From the NCBI RefSeq assembly GCF_030272615.1, contig NC_081407.1, forward strand, positions 437,670,230 to 437,734,229: a DNA stretch of 64,000 bases, written 5' to 3'. Both the position numbers and the translations under genes were made by a program. Origin of the DNA: Cryptomeria japonica (Eukaryota; Streptophyta; Pinopsida; Cupressales; Cupressaceae). Of the stretch, positions 57,283 to 64,000 are shown piece after piece (position 1 is the stretch's first letter; the number at the start of each line of letters is the position of its first letter). The notes under the pieces are model-generated. The model had not been told where the DNA came from, did not search any database, and saw nothing but the letters and a program-made list of their open reading frames with translations.

Positions 57283-59771
57283 TGATAGGGAGGATAGTGC
57301 AAGGTGGTTGTTAAGTGGCTAGTATGTTTGCTGAGTGATAGATCCTTACTGTTTTCAAGGTGTAGTCACCAAGGACAGAGTGCAAATAGCTCAAAGGCAA
57401 TCTAACAACTCACCTTGTTCCACTTCCCTATGTTAAACTCTCCTTGGCTACTCAAGGGCTTCAACTCCATAATCACTCTGGTTTGGTAATCCAACTCCTT
57501 ACTCACCCAATTGGCATTCATTCCTCTATCCCTGATCTGCTCTCTAACTGCACAAGGTCTCCTCTTAGTGAGTTATAAGTTTGAGACAAGTTTTGTTTCC
57601 TTGGGTGTCTTTTGGTCTTCTACGTTTTGGAGTGTAGAAGCCTTCACAAGTGCTGCAACCTAAGTTTTGGAGTCTTTCCCACCAAAAAGGTTAAATTCAT
57701 AAAAGGACAACTTGTTTCAACTGTTATTGATGAACTTCATGCCTTACATCCTCCATTTTCTGTACCCGATTTGACAAAAACTCAATTTTGAGGCCTAAAA
57801 TGGGCTACAAGGAATTAGCCCTCCATTTGGGGTTTTGTGCTCACCCTGCTCAAGCGATGGACATCTAGACAAAAAGGAGTTGATATTCGGACACCCTTTT
57901 GGGAGTTCTTGAATATTTTCAAAGTCTTGGGCCCTCTTAGGCCTTCTCCGTGATTGTCCCAAAAATGGGTGAAAAAGGAGGGTTTGCAAGGGTTTCAATG
58001 GCAAATAATGACTAACAAGTTGGAGACCTTCAACATGGACTATACAACCTTGATTCTACCTTGTTACTTGTTAAATGAGCCATGAAAAGACGGGTTTTAC
58101 ACCTTCCAAAGGTTAGGAAATCATATTTACAAAAGTTGCTCATAAGGCATATGCAACGTTGACAACTTTCTCATTATTGTTGTCTATAAGCACATCTTTG
58201 GCATGAAAAGAAATTACATTTCAAAACATGAGAACAAGTCCATCATTAAAGACACACAAATATCTCATTAGCCCTGCACAAAAGCTATTAGGCAATTACA
58301 ACAAAGATCTGTTCACTGTCAAGTCATTTATGACTGCACTTTTCTCTTTTCACTGTTTTCTCCTTTGGACCTGCACTTTACATTTGTCAAAACTCCTATT
58401 TGAAGATCTGTTTGTGCTTTCTTAGCAATGCTCTGCTTTTTAAAGCTTGATGTCCTTCATACCTGCCACTGGGAGAGGAGAATTTCATGTATAACTTCAA
58501 CAAAGAATGTAAAAACCAGTCATAGTTGACTATGGCAGCAAATTGGGCATTACAACTTCGCCTCAAAGATCATCAATTGATCTTGGCAACTTTCCAACCC
58601 ATGGACAAGGGTCAAATACCTTTCCTTGCTCTTGTTTTCAAACAAACAAAGAAGATACGAGGTTTTACACACACCAATAAATGGTGGAGAGCAAACAAAT
58701 GAAAGGAAAACTAATACCAAAACAGTGACTCACTGTTTTTGTTTACAATTTGCACAAACTGAAAATGCAACCTTCCTTCTCTTGGCTTAGAAGGCCTCTT
58801 AAATTTCACTTACAATCTTGGACAACAAGACAAGTCTGTCCACTTGAAGAATGCATTTTCTATGGAAGAGCAAAGCATCAAACTTTTACAAGACCCTAGC
58901 CAAATGGCACACTTGTCTAGAGCTCCAGGGCCACAAAACTCCTTGCACCTGCATTCTTGAAAGAAAAACATGTATTTACATAATTTACAAGTTGACCAAC
59001 TAGTTCTTGGGAAGCCATGAACATTTTAGGACTTCAAGAAGCCAAGTTGGTCGAGCATCCTTGCCAATTTCTTAGACAAGGCAGTGAAACTGTCAAATCA
59101 AACTAATTTTACTACAAACTCAAAACTTGATAAAATTAGATGCCACCATAGGGAAAAGCTTAAGAAAACATAATAGAATCTAAAAATGCAAGAACAGTAT
59201 GGCCAAGTACAGCAGGTGTACGGACTGTTGTTCACATGGGTTTAAAAACTAAAGAAAAACCAAGTAAAACTAGTGCAAACTTGGAAAATGCTTCATAAAT
59301 CCACGAAATCAACCCTTACAATGGTTCAAGCAGGAGAATAAATACCTCTCCCAATTGGTTAGCCTCCTGTACGGATAGGTACATGTCCAAGAGCACCTAA
59401 ATTTGACATTTTGATGCCTAAATGACAACTTTTGGTGCCTAGAAAATGCAAGATTGACCTCCAAGACTAACAATCACCTAAAAACACTTCTCACACCTAA
59501 AACCCAAGCATAAAACATATCTAAAACCTTTTAAAACAAAAACCACATTAAAAACTCATTTTTCCATCATTTTGCCAGGCAACACCAAACTGGCAACTTT
59601 GAGCAAAAAGATGAAAACAAGAAACCAAAACCACACAATGAGTTCAAAACTCATCCAAACAACCTAGAACAACCTCAAAAACAACTTAGACAACTTTCCA
59701 ACTTAAAACTAACAAAAATCAAACCTGTGATGAAAATGAAGCTGAGAATGAAGCTAGGTGCTCCTGCACTA
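57283..59771 (-). repeat. Gypsy 5-prime LTR
   Basis: 2,489 bp. In element orientation it starts TAGTGCAGG where the other LTR has TGGTGCAGG. Duplication ATATC follows at 59772-59776. Confidence 0.92.
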
Positions 59772-59825
59772 ATATCTATGTTTAAAAACCCTTGCAAAAA
59801 TGTTCTAGGCACCTGTGTTCATCAA

Positions 59826-59953
59826 TTAGTTTCGAGGATGGAAACCCTTGGATTTGCTAAAGATCAAAGGACGAAAAACCTTTGGTTCCAAAGATCAAAG
59901 GATGAAAACCCTTTGGTTTCAAGGATCATAGGATGAAACCCCTTTGGCCTTGT
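59826..59953. repeat. About four units of a 31-bp AAAGGATGAAAACCC repeat
   Basis: Consecutive phrases of AGATCAAAGGATGAAAACCC and TTTGGTTCCA, each about 30 bp and diverged. Noncoding. Confidence 0.7.
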
Positions 59954-60339
59954 AGGTTGATCTCATTGAGAGATCATAAATGAGCTTTCATAATAGCAAA
60001 TCTCAGCAGCATCAAGTTTGTATAGTTTGTGGTTATTGTGAATTCCGACAGTGTAGTTACAGCATTATTGTTGTTATTGTCATCGTTTTTCCTGTTGCTA
60101 TTATAATATATTTTGATGTGATCTCAAATTTCATTAATAAATAAGAAAAGTTATGACACTTATCTTTCTTCACTGGCTCAACTGTTGACTAGGGTTATGA
60201 ATACCGATGCAAAAGTTGTGAAGAAATCAGGGTTTTTGCAAGTTTTGATTAAAATGTTTAAATCTGAAAAATATTTGCTTAAAAAATATCATTAGGGTTA
60301 TTACATAGAATAATTTTATTCTCACCTGATGACCATTGA

Positions 60340-62570
60340 GATCAGCTCAAGGACATGTCCTGGATATCCGCAGATCTGAATTCATGCATTCATGTCAAAG
60401 AGTTGTTCAAATTTATCACCCTGGGTGCCCAAAGAAGGACTTTAAATCCTTAAACTCTAGTATAGATCTAAACCATGAACATCTGAGACCGTAAAATTAA
60501 TACCCTGGGCTAGGTGCCCAAAGAAGGGCTTTAAATCCTTAAAGTCTAGTATCTATAAACCATGAAACATTTCATACCGTAAAATTAATACCCTGGGCCT
60601 CCAAATAACATTTCAGGATTAAAATCTTTAAACCCTAACATATCTATACCGGATACCCTCAATCAACTCAATCCAAAATATTCTGCCCCTACTAAGGATT
60701 GCAACATAAATAAATGATGCTGCTAGACACTAATGATGTTACTTCTTATTGACGACTTTAAGCTTCATCAGTAGACTAAAGTTGTATGAGCAAGTTTCTC
60801 GATAATAACTGCCTATTCAAAAAAAATGTTCTTGTTCTTGCCTTCTAATACTGCATACATGCCCAGGATACATTTCCTGATGAGGCTCCACAAATCAAAT
60901 TAGTGCTCAAATTTATTGTGTTGAAGTTTTCCTGGATCTTAAATTTATCATGCTAAACCTCCATAGAAAATTTGCAGTCTTATTCCTTAAAAATTAATGT
61001 GTCTATGCCATGAAACAACTCAGTCCAAAAAATTTGTCGCCCTAAATTCCCGAACAAGACTTAAAACTTAACCCTAGCTATTATCTGCCATGAAAAAACT
61101 CAGCCCAGAATAATCCTACTCATACTTAACAGGCACAAAATAAAGAAATATATAAATCCATAAACTAGCAAAACTAAATGAGGTTGTTCTTTCTTATTAG
61201 AGACCTCAAATTTTTCCAAAGCTTGCAAGGGCAAGTTTATGGAGAATAAATGAAGAAAAATTAAATATCACTGTTCTTTCATAAATAATTTACAAATCTG
61301 ATACTGAAGAAGTCCCTCCTTTTCCACAAATTCAAATTTACACTTAAATTCATGTCAAAGCCAAAAAAGCATGTAATGTTGTTCTTTATTGAAATAACTC
61401 AGACCAAACTACTCTCATCCCTACTGACCATGAAGAAAATAAATATTTAGATAAATAAAAGTCGCAAAACTAGATGATTTTATCCTTTCTTACTTGAGAA
61501 TTCAAGCTTTCACAGTCTATTACGTGTGCAAGATAAATGTTTTGGGCCACTTTTTAAACAAACATGGAATAAAGTAGTTCACACCTGATAATTTATCATT
61601 CATCTCAGAATTTTCACTTAAATATTCATTTGTGACAAACCTTTGTTACATAAATGACATAAAAGCTATTAAAGTCTTCAACCAAAATTTACTCAGATTT
61701 ATCACAACAGAACCCCAAACAAAACCTAATAATCTAAGTGCCTTAACCCCAAGATATGCAACCACGAAAGCAAAAATTCATGGTGTAAAAGTTAAAACCT
61801 ATACTAGGTAAATTGCATATAAGCTATTGAAGCTTTGAATATAACTTATTCAAATTCATCACGATTGATCTCAAACAACACTGGAGGCTTCAATTCCTTA
61901 AAACCTAAAGTACCTAGTACATAATAGTGAAAATTCACGACTCAAATCTTTTTTTAGTATATTGTATTCAAGCTATTTAACCATCTGCCCAAATTATACT
62001 GAAATTCCATCACACAAGATGGCTATAACTCTAGACACACAAACTAAAATTAAGGCTTTCATTCCTTCAAACCTAGAATAACAAGGCCATGAGAGCAAAA
62101 CATTCATGAGTCCAAGCTTTTAAAAACAACTGCTACAACCTAACGTACCTTCTGCTCAAAACTTACTGAAACTCGCCACGCAGGAACCCGAAACTACACT
62201 CGAGGTTTTAACTCTTAAAAACCCAACGTATCCACTCCATCACTTTAGATAAAGCGTGTACGGGCTATCGAATGTTCGAAACAAAATTAACTGATGTTAT
62301 GAAATGAAATGTGTACAAGCTATTGAATCTTCGTAACAAAATTTACTGATATTATCACCCAATACCCCCAAATAACAGTTGTGGCTCTAATTCCTTAAAC
62401 TTCAACAAGCGCAAAAAATCATGCGTCAAGCTTTTGATCATAAATTTCATAAAAGCTATTGAATCTCCTGACTAAAATTTACTCAAATTCATCACGCAAC
62501 ACTTGAGGCTTTAATTCCTTAAAACCTACGGCAAACGAAAAAAACTCAATGCAGTATATTCATGTCATCT
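60340..62570. repeat. Ancient diverged tandem-repeat field
   Basis: No genes. Phrases recur in the same order at roughly 140-170-bp steps: AAGCTATTGAA, then AAATTTACTCAAATTCATCAC, then GAGGCTTTAATTCC and TTAAAACCTAA, then ACCATGAAAGCAAAA. Clear sets start near 61660, 61815, 61965, 62300 and 62445. GTGCCCAAAGAAGG and CTTTAAATCCTTAAA repeat near 60428 and 60512. A second phrase set (CTGCCCCTACT... AAACTAGATGA... TTCTTATTAGAGA) recurs near 60680, 61120 and 61400. Similarity is weak, so the array is old. Confidence 0.6.
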
Positions 62571-62626
62571 GCGGCTAAACACTTTAAACTAAATAAAGCA
62601 CCAATACAAAAGGACATTGCTCAAAC

Positions 62627-62892
62627 CTGATAATTTTACGGACATGCTCTGGTGGCATGTCCTCCTTTTGCGTCTCCACAAAACCAAACTTCCGCTTATC
62701 GCCATATCTCTTGGAGTTGAGCTGCATCCACTTGCGGGCCTTCTCTTCGAGCATGGCCTCCGCATCGGCAGCATTCAGAGGCGGGCCATAAGGCGGCTGC
62801 GGCATTCCGTTAGGCGGTGGCATCGACGGTGTTGTCCCGGGCGGCGCCATGTGAGAGCTTCCCGCTCCCACTGCTCCCCCACCGCTCCACAT
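62627..62892 (-). CDS. PRP8: Pre-mRNA-processing-splicing factor 8, exon 1
   Basis: ATG at 62892. A Gly/Pro-rich start ([18 protein letters not shown]) leads into [20 protein letters not shown] and [20 protein letters not shown], the nearly invariant N-terminal segment of PRP8, the core U5 snRNP protein that holds the spliceosome active site in the nucleus. Coding sequence stops being PRP8-like at a splice donor (AG then GTTTGA, intron from 62626 leftwards), exactly where the conserved RDHGD block would continue; 266 coding bases leave phase 2. Base composition is richer in G and C than the surroundings. No later exon (full protein about 2,300-2,400 residues) was recognised in the 62 kb to the left, so either intron 1 is very long or this is an isolated gene fragment. 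The exon itself shows no lesion. Confidence 0.93.
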
Positions 62893-63130
62893 CTTTCCGA
62901 TCAGAAGCTTAAACCCCGATTGATAGCAGTGACATTTACTTTCCCCCTTTCGAAGTCCTGGTTAATGGTGATGGCATTTGCTTTCTCGTTTCTGCAAACA
63001 GCGCCTCGCTGCCGTGACTCGAACCCTTCACACCTCGTGGATTTTTTTTTCTTCAAACCCTTACAAAGAGTTTAAAACCAAGAGCTTGATGCTGGCGGTG
63101 TAGAAGTTAATTAGCCGATAGGCTTCTTAT
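62893..63130 (-). promoter_or_regulatory. Likely PRP8 5-prime UTR and proximal promoter
   Basis: Directly upstream of the PRP8 start on the minus strand. Locally GC-richer (62930-63030). A GCCAATAAG CCAAT-like motif lies around 63128-63138. AAACCCTT on the plus strand near 63055 resembles a plant telo-box, often found in promoters of housekeeping genes. No clear TATA box. Transcription start unknown. Confidence 0.4.
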
Positions 63131-63139
63131 TGGCTGATA

Positions 63140-64000
63140 AACTTCTTAAGTAGACTTGGAAGTTCACAGTTGATCAGAAAACCTGTCGCACACACCTAAA
63201 TAGGCTTTCTTTAATCCCCGGAACCTGTGAGTGAAAATGAAAAGGGGGTATTAATTCTGTGCACTGGTTCAGTTGAAGGCCTTTACACAACAAAATATGA
63301 GAGAATTCTAGTGTTTTTATTTTCCTCTCAAATATTTACGAGAGGTTTTTTAATTAAAAATTATTATTATTAATGGGAGTATTTATTTTTATAATATTGT
63401 ATTGAAGTAATAATTAACATATTTATATTTAAAGAAATATATGTAAGTTGAGAGATATTTCTAATTGAAACATAATCTTATTTCAAATGTAATTGTGACA
63501 TAACATAATTCAAATTAAATTCTTTAAATATCAATCACCTAAATGTCGAAATAAAGATATTGGTTATGTGTATAGTAAAACTACCATACCTATATTTTAA
63601 AAAATCTAAGTAGATTATGTCTAGAGATATGAAGTCTATAAATATGCAATATTTATATATTCAATGATAAAGTGTGAGGTGCAAATAAATTCAATGATAG
63701 ATGATGTTTTTAATTTAATTTTGGTTAAATTTGAATTATTGATAATCCAAATGAGATAAAGGCGATATCATACTTTTTAGAGCTATGATAACAACATTTG
63801 TAAAATATCATGCAAATTAAAAAATTTGAATCATTTATTAAAATCATATTTTAAAAAAGAAAAAAATCACTTGGTTAATCATTCATGTAGTAGTAATAAC
63901 TATTAAACAACATCTATACTATATTATAAGCATTGGATTTAGTCATAGATTTCAATGTGTAAATAGTTTTTCAAAATTTGTATGAAATTTTTACTTTGTT
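63140..64000. other. AT-rich sequence upstream of PRP8
   Basis: About 860 bases. The first 170 may still be promoter; from 63330 the sequence is very AT-rich with a small CTCTCAAATATTTACGAGAG inverted repeat (63326-63345). No gene or RNA is seen. Confidence 0.5.

Larger units (their letters stand above)
37760..59771 (-). mobile_element. Ty3/gypsy chromovirus, split by E2
   Basis: LTRs at 37760-40236 and 57283-59771 and a 5-bp duplication ATATC (37755-37759, 59772-59776). On the minus strand it runs from the right: LTR, tRNA-Met-type primer site, gag, protease, reverse transcriptase, RNase H, integrase, then, beyond the inserted E2 (40463-52830), the chromodomain, polypurine tract and left LTR. 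Without E2 and one duplication copy it is about 9.6 kb. The LTRs run TGGTGCAGG...CCTATCA in element orientation; the right one has TA in place of the leading TG. Four stops make it defective. The chromodomain and the IN/RH sequences suggest a Galadriel- or Reina-like clade, not settled. Confidence 0.93.

Noticed and set aside
63000-63025. tRNA-like GGTTCGAGTC box B on the minus strand
   Set aside because: No A box at the right distance and no cloverleaf could be drawn.

Overview
The window looks like a piece of a large, transposon-packed land-plant nuclear genome. A gymnosperm is plausible given the nested LTR retrotransposons and the one clean gene exon facing a long intron-like stretch, but the species is inferred and not shown. 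Nearly all recognisable coding sequence belongs to mobile elements, and most of it is broken. The only confident cellular gene is exon 1 of the spliceosome factor PRP8 on the minus strand at 62627-62892; no further PRP8 exon was recognised to its left.

Layout from the left: (1) 1-1632, a decayed minus-strand multicopy transposase-like gene running off the edge. (2) 1826-12650, a repeat field of purine-rich GA tracts, blocks of a palindromic GGGTCATATGGTGTCC repeat, TA-rich microsatellites and CATACGCGCT repeats. A complete but dead Ty1/copia element (3324-9970, duplication CAACG) interrupts it, and a duplicated repeat unit at 10756-10760 keeps the empty target site. (3) 12650-14332, a truncated minus-strand copia with its 5-prime LTR to the right. 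(4) 15151-15977, a hAT-like non-autonomous DNA element with 8-bp duplication TTAATGAT. (5) 16634-26823, element E1, and 40463-52830, element E2: two members of one LTR-retrotransposon family with no reverse transcriptase or integrase, whose only long ORF encodes a roughly 950-residue Gln/Pro/Ser-rich protein of unknown function. (6) 27841-31118, unrecognised ORFs. (7) 32062-33716, a broken Helitron-type protein start (OTU protease-like domain followed by the conserved Helitron N-terminal domain). (8) 36054-37217, a plant-mobile-domain (PMD) gene remnant with an intron. (9) 37760-59771, a minus-strand Ty3/gypsy chromovirus with 2.5-kb LTRs and duplication ATATC, split by E2 just before its chromodomain. 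(10) 59777-62570, an ancient, strongly diverged tandem-repeat field next to PRP8 exon 1. (11) 63100-64000, AT-rich sequence upstream of PRP8.

Order of events visible here: the gypsy element landed between 37754 and 59777, then E2 landed inside its pol gene. E1 is young, with about ten differences seen by eye between its 1.49-kb LTRs. It is flanked by a 92-bp target duplication with microhomology instead of the usual 5 bp. E2 carries about 1.8 kb that E1 lacks, holding an antisense PMD gene fragment. E1 and E2 would need enzymes from another element to move. All four premature stops in the gypsy element and several others are TAG, as expected from CAG decay under CHG methylation.
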